Positions 17,393 through 24,989 of a stretch of DNA of 42,864 nucleotides are shown piece after piece. The notes below the pieces were generated by a model. The model was not told the origin of the DNA, did no database searches, and was given only the letters and a program-made list of their open reading frames with translations. The position numbers and the translations under genes are program-made. This stretch comes from Collinsella aerofaciens. Its GTDB lineage: Bacteria; Actinomycetota; Coriobacteriia; Coriobacteriales; Coriobacteriaceae. The stretch covers positions 1-42,864 of the forward strand of contig JAJXHK010000015.1 of the NCBI GenBank assembly GCA_021639365.1, read 5' to 3'. Numbering within the stretch: the stretch's first letter is position 1; every line of letters starts with the position of its first letter.

Positions 17393-18271
17393 ATGATTTT
17401 AGACACCGCGGCACCCGCAGAGGAGCTTCAAGACAAGCTATCGGCGCTCGAGCAGCTGCTTTTGGCATACGGGCGCGTGGCTATCGGGTTTTCCGGCGGC
17501 GTTGACAGCAGCTTTTTGGCCGCCGTATGCGCCCGCATCATGCCTACCAATACCCTCCTCGTCCATCTCACCACGCCGCTCATCGGCACGCCCGAACAGG
17601 CTTCGTTTGAGCGGTCCGTTGATGGACAAGCCAATGAAGGGGCACATTTTAAGCTCCCCGTGCTCAATCTTTCGGTCGATCAGCTGCAGCTCCCCCAAGT
17701 AGCCTGCAACGATGCCAATCGCTGCTACCACTGCAAGCACGCCGGCTTTACCGCCATCGTCAACCACGCCAAGTCGCTCGGCTTTCCCACCGTCATCGAT
17801 GGCAGCAATGCAAGCGATCGCGATGACTACCGCCCCGGCATGCGTGCGGCAGAAGAGCTCGGTGTGCGCTCACCCCTTATGGAGGTCGGCTTTACCAAGG
17901 ACGAAGAGCGCGAGCTGCTGCGCACATGGGGCTATCCCGTTTGGAACCTGCCGGCGGGAGCCTGTCTTGCCACACGCGTCCCTACGGGCGAAGAGCTGAC
18001 GCGCGAGAAGGTCAATCTAATCCGCGCCTGCGAGGATTACCTGCACAATCTTGACCTGGCTCAGGTCCGCGCACGCCTGGTCGGCGGCTGCATGCATATC
18101 GAAGCCGCTCCCGCAGATGTCGTAAAGATTGCCGCCCTCGGCGGTACCGCCGTCGACGACAAGGGCAAGACCCCGCTGCCCGCCGCTATCGAGTCCGCGC
18201 TGCGCGAGCTGGGCTGCGGCCACATCTCCCCCGAGGTTACCCCCTACATCCACGGCAACATGAATCTTTAA
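17393..18271 (+). CDS. larE: ATP-dependent sulfur transferase LarE
   Basis: The 292-residue PP-loop enzyme has the ATP pyrophosphatase motif SGGVDSS (34-40). LarE supplies sulfur to the nickel-pincer cofactor of lactate racemase and related LarA enzymes. Three cysteines stand at the positions that matter in the family: C111 and C114 (NRCYHCK) and C191 (GACLATR, the site of the sacrificial cysteine in the Lactobacillus enzyme). The three-cysteine pattern is the one associated with [4Fe-4S] LarE, which can act catalytically. The ATG has AAGGA seven bases before it. No larA, larB or larC is present here, so the client is elsewhere or different. Confidence 0.88.
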   Translation: MILDTAAPAEELQDKLSALEQLLLAYGRVAIGFSGGVDSSFLAAVCARIMPTNTLLVHLTTPLIGTPEQASFERSVDGQANEGAHFKLPVLNLSVDQLQLPQVACNDANRCYHCKHAGFTAIVNHAKSLGFPTVIDGSNASDRDDYRPGMRAAEELGVRSPLMEVGFTKDEERELLRTWGYPVWNLPAGACLATRVPTGEELTREKVNLIRACEDYLHNLDLAQVRARLVGGCMHIEAAPADVVKIAALGGTAVDDKGKTPLPAAIESALRELGCGHISPEVTPYIHGNMNL

Positions 18272-18298
18272 GTTGCGCCGTTTTACAAACGGCGCAAC
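18272..18298 (+). terminator. Hairpin directly behind larE
   Basis: GTTGCGCCGTTT (18272-18283) pairs perfectly with AAACGGCGCAAC (18287-18298) around three bases. No T-tract follows, so it may end the mRNA rather than terminate by itself. Confidence 0.55.
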
Positions 18299-18348
18299 TG
18301 CTCGGCGCTGTGCGGGCTCCGGACACGGCAATCTGACGTTCAACTTCA

Positions 18349-18375
18349 CGGGCGCGACCAAAAGGTCAGCGCCCG
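18349..18375 (+). terminator. Second hairpin downstream of larE
   Basis: CGGGCGCGACC (18349-18359) pairs with GGTCAGCGCCCG (18364-18375) with one bulged A around AAAA, then CTTGTTTC. It is a plausible terminator in the plus direction. Confidence 0.5.
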
Positions 18376-18448
18376 CTTGTTTCACGTCACCTTACCGCAC
18401 CCGGAGCCCGCTCGCTCGCATATGCTCAACCTGGACTGCGTTAACTGA

Positions 18449-18499
18449 CCTACCAAAAAGGGACAGGTTTATTTTGGCAGGTTTTATCTGGGGAAACGC
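18449..18499. repeat. REP-like palindrome, inverted copy of 15224-15264
   Basis: CCTACCAAAA (18449-18458) pairs with TTTTGGCAGG (18472-18481) around GGGACAGG. Bases 18459-18499 are the exact reverse complement of 15224-15264. The 307-base gap 18272-18578 holds hairpins and this repeat but no gene. Confidence 0.8.
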
Positions 18500-18504
18500 A
18501 CATA

Positions 18505-18539
18505 GGGCCGTGACACCCATACGGCGTCGCGGCCCTTTT
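18505..18539 (+). terminator. Terminator between larE and the PTS EIIA gene
   Basis: GGGCCGTGAC (18505-18514) pairs with GTCGCGGCCC (18526-18535) and is followed by TTTT in the plus direction. It separates the convergent larE and sugar operon. Confidence 0.7.
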
Positions 18540-18578
18540 CCTTGGAGAAGGATCAATTGATTGAACGGGATGACCGTT

Positions 18579-19031
18579 CTAGTCTTCGAGTCCGCTATTG
18601 ATGAGCTCCGCAATCTCAACGGGATCGGTGCTCGCGCGCACCTTGTCACGGAAGCCGGCGTCCATCAGCATCACGGCAGCCTTGGAGAGCAGACGCAGGT
18701 GCGTAGTTCCGGCCTCGCCGGCGGGCACGTACAGCGCGAGCGCAACATCGACGGGCACCCCATCGAAGCTCGGCCATTCAACGGGTTCGGTCAGTTTAAG
18801 CACGGCAACGCCCGGCGTATGGATCGCGTCGCTTTTGGCATGCGGAACGGCAAAACCGGCGACAAGGCCGGTCTCGGCCTCGTTCTCGCGAGCAATAAAG
18901 GCAGCCTCTACGGCAGATGCGTCATCGGCAAAGCCGAGCTCGATGGCCTGTTCGGACAAATAATGCAGGGCGTCCTCGCGCGAGGCGGCGGTATACCCGA
19001 TCGTCACTTGGTTGGCAGATACAAATCCCAT
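18579..19031 (-). CDS. PTS fructose/mannitol-type EIIA domain protein
   Basis: The 150-residue protein is a free-standing EIIA of the fructose-mannitol family. It takes phosphate from HPr on a histidine and passes it to the EIIB cysteine. The phosphorylation site is H64 in GFAVPHAKS, in a typical setting with an upstream glutamate-rich stretch (ARENEAETGLVAG). It is the last gene of a minus-strand operon whose first gene encodes the matching EIIBC 4 kb upstream. The ATG at 19031 follows AAGGAAGG. Confidence 0.92.
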   Translation of the reverse strand: MGFVSANQVTIGYTAASREDALHYLSEQAIELGFADDASAVEAAFIARENEAETGLVAGFAVPHAKSDAIHTPGVAVLKLTEPVEWPSFDGVPVDVALALYVPAGEAGTTHLRLLSKAAVMLMDAGFRDKVRASTDPVEIAELINSGLED

Positions 19032-19042
19032 GGAAACCTTCC

Positions 19043-19981
19043 TTACAACACAGACCTGACCGCAGCTTCGATGCCGTCGGCGTCCAAACCGTACTTATGC
19101 AGCAAATCGACCGCAGGGCCGGACTCGCCGTACACATCGTGCACGCCGACGCGACGCATCGGCACTGGATGCTGCTCCGCGAGCACCGAGGCAACGGCCT
19201 CGCCAAGACCGCCGATAATCGAATGCTCCTCGGCAGTGACCACGCGACCGGTCTTCTTGGCGCTGGCAACCACCAGGCGCTCATCGAGCGGCTTGATCGT
19301 GTGCATGTTGATGACCTCGGCATCGATGCCATCGGCAGCGAGCGCCTCGGCAGCCTCAAGCGCCTCGGCGACCATGAGGCCGCATGCGACGATAGTCACA
19401 TCGGACCCCTCGCGCACGACCACGCCGCGACCAATCTTGAACTCATAGCCCTCGTGGTCGTTGATGACCGGTGTTGCCAGACGGCCGAAGCGCATATAGA
19501 CTGGCCCCTCAAACTCATAGGCGGCGCGCACGCAAGCGCGAGCCTCGATGTCATCGGCGGGAACGATCACCGTCATATCTGGGATCGTGCGCATGAGCGC
19601 GATGTCCTCGCAGCACTGATGTGTGGCGCCGTCTTCACCGACCGAGATACCCGCATGCGTGGCGCCGATTTTGACGTTGAGGTGCGGATAGCCGATGGAG
19701 TTGCGCACCTGCTCGTACGCGCGGCCGGCGGCGAACATGGCAAAGGTGCTCGCAAAGGCGACGTGGCCCGTGGTTGCAATGCCGGCGGCAAGCCCCATCA
19801 AGTTGCCCTCGGCAATGCCGGCATCGTAGAAGCGCTCAGGGTGCGCAGCCTTAAACTTACCGGTCTGCGTGGCGGCGGCCAGGTCGGCATCGAGCACTAC
19901 AAAGTCATCGTGCTCATTGCCCAGCTCGACAAGTGCCTCGCCATAGCTAACGCGCGTGGCGACTTTCTTGACGTCTGCCAT
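19043..19981 (-). CDS. Transketolase, C-terminal subunit
   Basis: The 312-residue protein holds the pyrimidine-binding and C-terminal domains of a split transketolase, the half that completes the thiamine diphosphate site (DADLAAATQTGKF, AGIAEGNLMGLAAGIA, FAMFAAGRAYEQVRNSI). Together with the upstream gene it moves two-carbon units between ketose and aldose phosphates. Its ATG overlaps the stop of the N-terminal subunit (TAATG at 19983-19979), so the two are translationally coupled. Split transketolases of this kind often sit in sugar or polyol operons besides the housekeeping single-chain enzyme. Confidence 0.93.
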   Translation of the reverse strand: MADVKKVATRVSYGEALVELGNEHDDFVVLDADLAAATQTGKFKAAHPERFYDAGIAEGNLMGLAAGIATTGHVAFASTFAMFAAGRAYEQVRNSIGYPHLNVKIGATHAGISVGEDGATHQCCEDIALMRTIPDMTVIVPADDIEARACVRAAYEFEGPVYMRFGRLATPVINDHEGYEFKIGRGVVVREGSDVTIVACGLMVAEALEAAEALAADGIDAEVINMHTIKPLDERLVVASAKKTGRVVTAEEHSIIGGLGEAVASVLAEQHPVPMRRVGVHDVYGESGPAVDLLHKYGLDADGIEAAVRSVL

Positions 19982-20811
19982 TAGAGCTCCTCCCCTGCTG
20001 CTGCGAGCTCGGCCATGGCCTGCTCAAACTGTTCATCGTTGGGTGCCTTGCCGTGCCAGCCCACCTGGTTTTCCATAAAGGAGACGCCCTTGCCCTTCAC
20101 CGTCTCGGCGATGATAGCGACGGGCGTGCCGGTCACCTCGCGAGCCTCGGCGAAAGCCGCCTCAATCTGCGCCATGTCGTTGCCATCGGCCAGCTCGATC
20201 ACATGCCACTTAAAGGCGCGGAACTTGTCAGCGAGCGGCATGGCCGAGTTGACCTCATCGATCGTGCCGTCAATCTGCAGGCCGTTGTGGTCGACGACGG
20301 CAACAAGATTGTCGAGCGCATGGTTGCCGGCAAACATGGCCGCCTCCCACACCTGACCCTCCTCGCACTCGCCGTCGCCCAGCAGCGTGTAGACACGGTA
20401 GCTGTCGCCCCAGTGCTTTGCGGCGAGCGCCATTCCAACCGCGGCGGAGATACCCTGACCGAGCGATCCGGTAGACATGTCGACGCCCGGCGTGTCATTC
20501 ATATTGGGATGGCCCTGCAGGCGGCTGCCGATATGACGGAGCGTCTCGAGCTCCTCCGTGGGAAAGAATCCGCGTTCGGCGAGCACGGCATAGAGTGCCG
20601 GAGCGCAATGTCCCTTGGAGAGCACAAAGCGATCGCGCTCGGCGCGGCTCGGATTCGCCGGGTCGACATCCATTTCCTCAAAGTAGAGGTAGGTCATAAT
20701 GTCGGCGGCGCCAAGCGATCCGCCCGGATGCCCCGACTTGGCGGCGTGGACGCCCGTGACAATACCGCGGCGAACCTCATTGGCAATCTTGGCCAGTTCC
20801 TGATCGGTCAT
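19981..20811 (-). CDS. Transketolase, N-terminal subunit
   Basis: The 276-residue protein is the thiamine pyrophosphate-binding half of a split transketolase. It shows SGHPGGSLGAADI (about 26-38), the metal and diphosphate motif GDGECEEGQVWEAA followed by VVDHNGLQIDG, and the FMENQVGWHGKAP tail. The frame is open 20 codons further upstream, into a hairpin; the ATG at 20811 was chosen because GAGAGGAAA stands before it and family similarity begins there. It lies 62 bases after the transaldolase gene in the same operon. Confidence 0.93.
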   Translation of the reverse strand: MTDQELAKIANEVRRGIVTGVHAAKSGHPGGSLGAADIMTYLYFEEMDVDPANPSRAERDRFVLSKGHCAPALYAVLAERGFFPTEELETLRHIGSRLQGHPNMNDTPGVDMSTGSLGQGISAAVGMALAAKHWGDSYRVYTLLGDGECEEGQVWEAAMFAGNHALDNLVAVVDHNGLQIDGTIDEVNSAMPLADKFRAFKWHVIELADGNDMAQIEAAFAEAREVTGTPVAIIAETVKGKGVSFMENQVGWHGKAPNDEQFEQAMAELAAAGEEL

Positions 20812-20832
20812 GGAGTTTCCTCTCTTGAGCAG

Positions 20833-20863
20833 GCCGGCCCGGCATAACAAATGCTGGGCCGGC
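20833..20863 (-). other. Intercistronic hairpin between fsa and the transketolase genes
   Basis: GCCGGCCCGGCAT (20833-20845) pairs with ATGCTGGGCCGGC (20851-20863) with one mismatch. It fills most of the gap. No T-tract follows in either direction, so it is better seen as an RNA processing or stability element than a terminator. Confidence 0.6.
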
Positions 20864-20873
20864 AGAACCATCG

Positions 20874-21557
20874 TTACTGTGCCTCGACGACCTTTTTCCA
20901 GTCAGCCTCGAACGAGGCAAGGCCCTGGTCGGTCAGCGGGTGATGCAGGCATTTCTTAAGAGCGGCCATGGGGACGGTCGCGATATCGGCACCGAGCAGC
21001 GCCGCCTGGGTCACGTGATTGGGCGTACGGACAGATGCGGTGATGATCTCGACGGTGTCGTCGACGTTCTTGCCAGTCCAGTCATAGTTCTTGATGCAGG
21101 TCACAACGTTGTCGAGCTGCGAGATACCGTCCTCGGCGATGTCGTCGAAGCGTCCCACAAACGGGCTGATGTAGCGGGCACCGGCGTTGGCGGCCATGAG
21201 GGCCTGCGTCGGCGAGAAGACAAGCGTCATGTTGACGCGCACGCCTGCATCGGCCAGCGCGCGGCAGGCGGCGAGGCCGGCCTCGCACACGGGTAGCTTA
21301 ACCACGATGTTGGGAGCGAGGGCGGCAAGGCGCTTGCCCTCCTCGATCATGCCCTCGGCAGTGGTCGCGGTGGACTCGGCGGACACGGGCAGGCCCTCGC
21401 AAAGCTCGGCGATCTTGAGCATGTGGGGTTCAAAGTCTGCAAGCTTGCCGCCGGTCTTGGCGTACAGGGACGGGTTGGTGGTTACGCCGGCAAGGCAGCC
21501 CCAGCTCTTGGCCTCGGCGATCTCGTCAAGGTTGGCGGTATCGATAAAGAACTTCAT
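20874..21557 (-). CDS. FSA/TalC-type transaldolase
   Basis: The 227-residue TIM-barrel protein belongs to the short transaldolase group that includes fructose-6-phosphate aldolase. The Schiff-base lysine is K87 in IVVKLPV; VTTNPSLYAK and TPNHVTQAALLGADIATVP are family blocks. It either transfers dihydroxyacetone units or cleaves a ketose-6-phosphate to dihydroxyacetone and an aldose phosphate. The ATG at 21557 follows AAGGAG by eight bases. Lying between a GatZ-like gene and a split transketolase, it probably handles the phosphorylated sugar brought in by the operon's PTS. Transaldolase and aldolase activity cannot be separated safely by eye. Confidence 0.9.
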   Translation of the reverse strand: MKFFIDTANLDEIAEAKSWGCLAGVTTNPSLYAKTGGKLADFEPHMLKIAELCEGLPVSAESTATTAEGMIEEGKRLAALAPNIVVKLPVCEAGLAACRALADAGVRVNMTLVFSPTQALMAANAGARYISPFVGRFDDIAEDGISQLDNVVTCIKNYDWTGKNVDDTVEIITASVRTPNHVTQAALLGADIATVPMAALKKCLHHPLTDQGLASFEADWKKVVEAQ

Positions 21558-21587
21558 GGTGCAAACTCCTTCGGAGGAATCCAAAAC

Positions 21588-21623
21588 TCAAAAGAAAGGA
21601 CAAAGGGGATGCCCCTTTGTCCT
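21588..21623 (-). terminator. Attenuating terminator between gatZ and the transaldolase gene
   Basis: AGGACAAAGGGG (21597-21608) pairs perfectly with CCCCTTTGTCCT (21612-21623). The minus strand continues TTCTTTT, a U-rich tail. A second stem (21628-21637 with 21654-21663) precedes it in the transcript. Inside an operon this should lower expression of the four downstream genes. Confidence 0.65.
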
Positions 21624-21682
21624 ATGTGCCGGGCCTGCAGCTGGGACATGCCCCAGGCCCGGCGTCGTGTAGGAAAAACTAC

Positions 21683-22957
21683 TTAGTCCTCGAGAGCCTT
21701 CTCGATGCGGCTCGTGACGCCCTTGAGGTTAAGACCGACGACGTACTGCTTGATCGGGCGCTTGATGTGCTCAATCACAAAGCGCTTGCCGTCGATGTCC
21801 TGGGCAGCGAGGTTGCGATAGAGCTTCTCGGCCTGCTCCTTGACCTCGGGATCGTTAAAGGCGTAGTGGCCGGAGACATCCAGAATCTTCAGGCTGAGCT
21901 CGTCGTCGGCCAGAATGTCGTCAACCTGCAGGTTAACGTCGTCGCCGGTCATCCACTTGCGCCAACGCTCGGTCTTGATAGCCTTGACCAGCAGCGTGTG
22001 ATACAGGTCGGAGGGATCGTCGCACAGGCCGTTGTCGACCAGAATCTGCTCGGTAGCGCAGAGCTTGAGGTAGGCGCGGGTCTCCTCGGTGCCGTACTGA
22101 GGGGCGACATTGGAGGCCGTCACGTGAGCCGGGATGTGCTCGAGCAGCGTTGCGTCATCCAGATAGTCGGCGTTGTGCTCCTTCAGGCCCACGCCGTAGC
22201 GTTTTGCCATGTCGGCGAGCTCGCGGGCGTTCTTAAAGTTGTAATGGCCGACCTGCTCGGTCCAACGGGTAAGCGTGCCGGTCTGACCGACGATAAAGGT
22301 GGGCATGGGGCAGCCGCGCTTCTCGAGCTCGGGCTGCAGCTGAGAAATGAACTCCTCGTACTTATCGGTAGAGGTCAAGCCGCCATTGGTCTCCTCGGTA
22401 CCGACCTCATAGGCGACCTCGGGCAGGTTATGCTCGCGACGATACTGCTCAAGGTAGTCGATAAGATCGATCGTGCGGCGAAGAACCACGTCGAGCGGAA
22501 TAACCTTGCCGATCTGATAGGGGTCCTTGGTGGGGTCGACCATCAGCAGGTCAAAGCCTGCCTCCATGTCGGCAACGAAGGACTTGCGGGCGAGCTCCAT
22601 GGCCTCGTCCTCGGGCAGGTGGGCGTTACGCTCCTCGTCGCGCTGCCACGGACCGCCGTGATCGCGGCACAGGTAGTACGGGCCGGTGTAACCCACCTCG
22701 TCGGCAACCTTCTTGATGTCGGCGGCAAAGCGCGTCTGGTCCCAACCGTTGACGTAGCCGGCGCCCATCTCGTCCATATCGACCTGGTTGCGGCTGGCGA
22801 TAAACATGGGCGGGAAATCCTCGTCCTTGGCAAGCTCGAACACGGCCTGAATCAGGTTGGGGCTCATGGGGCCAATGCCGACCATGGCTGCGTGATCGCC
22901 GCTATCCTGCAGCTTGAGCATGCCCTGAACGGCCTGGCGGATGGTGAGGTTGGACAT
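21683..22957 (-). CDS. GatZ/KbaZ-like tagatose-bisphosphate aldolase or epimerase
   Basis: The 424-residue protein is a divergent member of the GatZ/KbaZ family. Alignable blocks are SRNQVD (TSNQVN in E. coli GatZ), CRDHGGP (GGDHLGP), YEVGTEETNGG and LKEHNADY; the histidine and acidic residues that would bind a divalent metal are kept. In E. coli GatZ is the non-catalytic partner of the aldolase GatY. No GatY or KbaY lies here, and related stand-alone proteins have been shown to be ketose-phosphate 4-epimerases, so an epimerase such as tagatose-phosphate to fructose-phosphate is a reasonable inference. The ATG at 22957 follows AAGGAG. It is the second gene of the operon after the PTS EIIBC. 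Confidence 0.8.
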   Translation of the reverse strand: MSNLTIRQAVQGMLKLQDSGDHAAMVGIGPMSPNLIQAVFELAKDEDFPPMFIASRNQVDMDEMGAGYVNGWDQTRFAADIKKVADEVGYTGPYYLCRDHGGPWQRDEERNAHLPEDEAMELARKSFVADMEAGFDLLMVDPTKDPYQIGKVIPLDVVLRRTIDLIDYLEQYRREHNLPEVAYEVGTEETNGGLTSTDKYEEFISQLQPELEKRGCPMPTFIVGQTGTLTRWTEQVGHYNFKNARELADMAKRYGVGLKEHNADYLDDATLLEHIPAHVTASNVAPQYGTEETRAYLKLCATEQILVDNGLCDDPSDLYHTLLVKAIKTERWRKWMTGDDVNLQVDDILADDELSLKILDVSGHYAFNDPEVKEQAEKLYRNLAAQDIDGKRFVIEHIKRPIKQYVVGLNLKGVTSRIEKALED

Positions 22958-22998
22958 TTTGTTCTCCTTCTCCAGAGGATTTTTGACAAAAGTTCCCT

Positions 22999-23017
22999 GG
23001 GACCCAGATGTGGGCCC
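22999..23017 (-). other. Hairpin in the gatZ leader
   Basis: GGGACCCA (22999-23006) pairs with TGGGCCC (23011-23017) with one mismatch or bulge, some 40 bases before the gatZ start. Confidence 0.45.
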
Positions 23018-23026
23018 TATCAGTAC

Positions 23027-23087
23027 GGATGGATTTTGTTGTGTAGGGGCGGTTGTGCGGAGTCAAATCCATCCCTCCGCACAACCG
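23027..23087 (-). ncRNA. Candidate H-type pseudoknot between PTS EIIBC and gatZ
   Basis: A perfect 13-bp stem (23050-23062 with 23075-23087) has a 12-base loop. Ten of the loop bases (23065-23074) are perfectly complementary to 23027-23036 further down the transcript. The loop can thus pair with the downstream strand to give a pseudoknot, or the 10-bp helix can form instead of the first. The element lies entirely in the 144-base gap between the two genes. Confidence 0.55.
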
Positions 23088-23101
23088 GAGTCCTTAAAGG
23101 T

Positions 23102-24574
23102 CTACTTGGCCTGCTTATCGAGCGTGGGCTTCATGGCAATCAGGATTGCAGCGGCGACCACGGAGCCAATCACGATGTCCAGGCAGAACAGCGCGACGTT
23201 GTTGGTGGCAAGGGCGACGATAAAGCCACCGTGTGGGACGTAGCAGTCGATACCCTGGAAGGCGGCGAGTGCCGCACCCACGGCAGAGCCGATGCAGATG
23301 CCGGGCAGGGTGTGGCCAAGGTCCTTGACCGCGAAGGGGATAGCGCCCTCGGTGATGCCGATGCAGCCCATGAACAGTGCGGAGATACCCATCTGGCGAT
23401 CGGCGTCATCGAACTTGTTCTTGGCAATGAGCGCTGCAAGACCGCAGGCAATCGGGGGAATGGCGACGGCGACGCGGAACATACCGTTGGGGCCGTAGAT
23501 GCCGGAGGCCATGATGGCCATAGTAAAGGTCGAAGCGGTCTTGTTGATGGGGCCACCCATATCGAAGGCGGTCATAACACCAATGACCAGGCCCAGGACG
23601 ACGGCGGAGCCGCCCTGCAGGCTACCGAGCACGCTGGTGAGCCAATCCATCACAAAGCCAAGCGGCGTGGCCAGGATGTAGATGTAGGCCATACCCAGGA
23701 CGAGCGAGGTCAGAATCGGGATGATCAGGATCGGCATGATAGTCTGGATGGTGTTGTTGACCTTCCAGGTCTTCATCCAGCGGACAAAGTAACCGCAGAT
23801 GACAGCCATGATCATGGCGCCCAAGAAGCCGGTCGAAACGCTGTTGCCACTCGGGGTGACGACGGCGTTGTTGACCAAGTAGCCCAGGACGAAGGCAGGG
23901 GCAAGCGCGGGCTTGCCGGCCATCGAGTAGGCGATGTATGCCGCAAGCACCGGAATCATCATAGAGATGCCGGCCATGCCGATGGTGTTAAGGCTCACCA
24001 TCAACGGGTTGGTGACCTCCATACCGCTAGCACCGGCAGTACCGGATGCCAACGAGAAAGCGAGGAACACGCCACCGATAACGACAATGGGGATAAAATA
24101 GGAAACGCCGGTATTGAATGCATTGAGCAGCGTCTTGCCAGGATCGGCAAAGATAGACTGCTTGGACGCCGGTGTCGGGGCCTGCGGGGCAGCGGAGACG
24201 GCCTTCTTCTCTGCCTTGGCCTCGGCCTTGGGCGCGTCAACGGCGCCACCCGTCGCCTTGATGATCTCAACGGCCTGGTCGATGATCTTCACCGGATCGG
24301 CGATTACATCCGAGGTGCCGACCTTCAGGAACTTGCCCTCGGCCATCTTCTGCTCAAAACGATCCTCGTTCTCGACGCCCACGTCGACGGACTCGAGCAC
24401 CAGGTCGGCGGAATCCACGTCTTCCTGCGTCAGCTCGTTCTCGATACCCAGGCCACCCTGAGCCTCGACTTTGCACTCGATGCCACGGGCGGCGCATTCA
24501 TCCTGAATCGCCTTCTGGGCCATATACGTGTGGGCAATACCCACGGTACAGGCGGCAACGCCTACGATCTTCAT
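23102..24574 (-). CDS. PTS fructose-type transporter subunit EIIBC
   Basis: The 490-residue protein imports and phosphorylates a sugar or polyol. The EIIB domain is residues 1-100, with phospho-acceptor C9 in AACTVGIAHTYMA; fructose EIIB usually has CPTGIAHT, so proline and threonine are replaced. An alanine-lysine-rich linker (about 100-140) leads to the EIIC domain, with about eight to ten membrane segments and the IPHGGFIVAL-like loop YVPHGGFIVAL. EIIA is encoded by the last gene of the operon. The open frame extends 34 codons upstream, but the ATG at 24574 has AGAGGGA ahead of it and begins the domain. Fructose-family EII proteins commonly yield ketose 1-phosphates; the exact sugar is unknown. 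Confidence 0.92.
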   Translation of the reverse strand: MKIVGVAACTVGIAHTYMAQKAIQDECAARGIECKVEAQGGLGIENELTQEDVDSADLVLESVDVGVENEDRFEQKMAEGKFLKVGTSDVIADPVKIIDQAVEIIKATGGAVDAPKAEAKAEKKAVSAAPQAPTPASKQSIFADPGKTLLNAFNTGVSYFIPIVVIGGVFLAFSLASGTAGASGMEVTNPLMVSLNTIGMAGISMMIPVLAAYIAYSMAGKPALAPAFVLGYLVNNAVVTPSGNSVSTGFLGAMIMAVICGYFVRWMKTWKVNNTIQTIMPILIIPILTSLVLGMAYIYILATPLGFVMDWLTSVLGSLQGGSAVVLGLVIGVMTAFDMGGPINKTASTFTMAIMASGIYGPNGMFRVAVAIPPIACGLAALIAKNKFDDADRQMGISALFMGCIGITEGAIPFAVKDLGHTLPGICIGSAVGAALAAFQGIDCYVPHGGFIVALATNNVALFCLDIVIGSVVAAAILIAMKPTLDKQAK

Positions 24575-24674
24575 TGCTTCCCTCTTTTCATAGAGTTGCG
24601 TGCGCAAGACACCGTTTGCGGAGGCCTCCGGAGCATCCCCTGCCGTTTGGACTTGCTGTCTTTTCGACAAGACC

Positions 24675-24704
24675 AATATAGGTGCTCGTTTTTCTTAATG
24701 CCAG
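24675..24704 (-). promoter_or_regulatory. Likely promoter of the PTS-GatZ operon
   Basis: On the minus strand CTGGCA (24699-24704) and TATATT (24675-24680) are 18 bases apart, about 100 bases before the EIIBC start. Confidence 0.5.
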
Positions 24705-24734
24705 CTTATTTCGGTAAACGCGCAGGTCAGAGCG

Positions 24735-24768
24735 TTGGTTATGCTATTTGGTTATGCGTTTAACCAAA
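24735..24768. promoter_or_regulatory. Operator-like cluster between the divergent LacI gene and PTS operon
   Basis: TTGGTTATGC occurs at 24735-24744 and again at 24748-24757. The second copy is half of a perfect inverted repeat, TTTGGTTA (24747-24754) with TAACCAAA (24761-24768) over six bases. It lies upstream of the operon promoter in the 415-base divergent gap and is the best candidate for binding by the adjacent LacI protein. I see no gene in that gap. Confidence 0.6.
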
Positions 24769-24989
24769 AATGAATCCTGCGATTTTACCCTCGATTTCAA
24801 AAGTCAAGAAGTATTTGATTTTCTCGGTAGACGGCAGATGCGCATGCCGGTCACAAATTTCGACCCCACCCGTATACCGCATTTGTTGCATACTCATATG
24901 AAAGGAAAAGGTCGCTCACCGAAGCGCATCCCTCACCAAGACTCAAAGTCATCATGTTGGAAAATGCTCATCTGTCGGAAGGAGTCGCT

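Noticed and set aside
18579..21557. Reading the sugar cluster as a sulfoquinovose transaldolase pathway
   Set aside because: No isomerase, aldehyde dehydrogenase or sulfonate exporter of that pathway is present, and entry is by a PTS.
21617..24763. A 1048-codon open frame antisense to the GatZ-like and EIIBC genes
   Set aside because: It is a by-product of GC-rich codon use on the opposite strand; its translation shows no domain and it runs through the pseudoknot and intergenic DNA.
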